From contig JAHZKQ010000187.1 in the NCBI GenBank assembly GCA_022600315.1, forward strand, positions 1 through 6,756: a stretch of DNA of 6,756 nt, written 5' to 3'. This DNA comes from Gammaproteobacteria bacterium. GTDB lineage: Bacteria; Pseudomonadota; Gammaproteobacteria; Coxiellales; Coxiellaceae. Positions within the stretch are counted from its first letter, which is position 1, and each line of letters begins with the position of its first letter. The position numbers and the translations under genes are program-made. Positions 6,435 to 6,756 of the stretch are shown piece by piece. Under the pieces are notes generated by a model. It did not search any database and had not been told where the DNA came from. It was given only the letters and a program-made list of their open reading frames with translations.

Positions 6435-6756
6435 ATGCGAACTACAAATCCAATGGATCTCATTCGTCAACTATGGGCCCTGCCTAGAGTAGCTGACGAT
6501 CATCAGAGTGCAACCACGTCTCAAGAGGAAGAAAAAAGCAACGATGAGAGAAAAAAAGAAATTATAGAGAAGCTGTCTGAACTAACTCGTCTTGATTTAG
6601 ACAATAGTAATTTTGATCAGTGGACCGGAAAACACATCCAAACATTAAAAGGCGTTTTCCTAAACCTCAAACAGCTTTTTTTAAGATTCAATTACCTTTC
6701 TCAGTGGACCGAAGAAGACATCCAAGCGTTAAAAGGCGTTTTTCCAAACCTCAAAC
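6435..6756 (+). CDS. Leucine-rich repeat protein, N-terminal part (runs off the right edge)
   Basis: The open frame gives 107 codons and continues past the window. The ATG at 6435 has GAGAG (6426-6430) four bases upstream; a second in-frame Met at codon 7 has no better site. Residues 1-18 (MRTTNPMDLIRQLWALPR) have no recognised motif. A charged Glu/Lys-rich segment follows to about 50, possibly helical. From about 50 two leucine-rich repeats of 28 residues appear: LTRLDLDNSNF...GVFLN and LKQLFLRFNYL...GVFPN, each sharing QWT, IQ-LKGVF. The third begins at the edge. The LxxLxLxxN form and the 28-residue period resemble ribonuclease-inhibitor-like LRRs. No signal peptide is visible. Beside an ankyrin fragment in a presumed Legionellales genome, a secreted effector is possible, but this is inference; the catalytic part, if any, lies outside. 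Confidence 0.75.
   Translation, partial: MRTTNPMDLIRQLWALPRVADDHQSATTSQEEEKSNDERKKEIIEKLSELTRLDLDNSNFDQWTGKHIQTLKGVFLNLKQLFLRFNYLSQWTEEDIQALKGVFPNLK
6618..6756 (+). repeat. 84-base tandem repeat encoding the LRR units
   Basis: The 55 bases at 6618-6672 (CAGTGGACCG... to ...AAACCTCAAAC) recur at 6702-6756 with 48 of 55 identical, an offset of 84 bases or 28 codons. The intervening bases, coding for the variable LRR strand, are less similar. The array continues beyond the window, so the copy number is unknown. Confidence 0.85.

Noticed and set aside
1..6756. CRISPR array, tRNA or rRNA genes
   Set aside because: No regularly spaced short repeats, no tRNA cloverleaf and no rRNA sequence were recognised anywhere in the window.

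Overview
The window looks like chromosomal DNA of a gammaproteobacterium. The best guess is the order Legionellales (Coxiella/Legionella side). This is inferred from GroEL segments remembered as Coxiella-like ([22 protein letters not shown]), an AcnA-type aconitase starting MLDSFKAL, and eukaryote-like ankyrin and leucine-rich repeat sequences next to housekeeping genes. No database search was run, so the placement rests on recall.

Layout, left to right. On the minus strand, 1-290 is the N-terminal part of prolyl-tRNA synthetase (proS), running off the left edge. Divergent from it, 413-787 encodes a small secreted cytochrome c of the c5 type. A non-coding gap (788-1020) holds two consecutive terminators for the groESL operon and, on the other strand, a speculative small transcription unit. 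The groES-groEL operon (3013 to 1021, minus strand) is complete, with a sigma-32-like heat-shock promoter and a perfect leader hairpin. Back to back with it, aconitase acnA (3248-5911, plus strand) has an extended -10 promoter; the two promoters nearly touch.

The right-hand 850 bases are different in character. Immediately after the acnA stop lies a short ankyrin-repeat ORF (5917-6171) that looks like a gene fragment. It is followed by a second, decayed copy of the last ~46 bases of acnA (6196-6241), exactly 330 bases downstream of the real one. After a non-coding leader, a new gene begins at 6435 and leaves the window; it encodes a leucine-rich repeat protein with 28-residue repeats. The acnA 3' end therefore looks like the boundary between conserved core genes and an accessory patch of eukaryote-like repeat proteins.

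Functionally the core genes are independent housekeeping units: translation (ProS), periplasmic electron transfer (cytochrome c5), protein folding (GroES/GroEL) and the TCA cycle (AcnA). The most unusual part is the duplicated acnA end bracketing ankyrin sequence beside the LRR gene.
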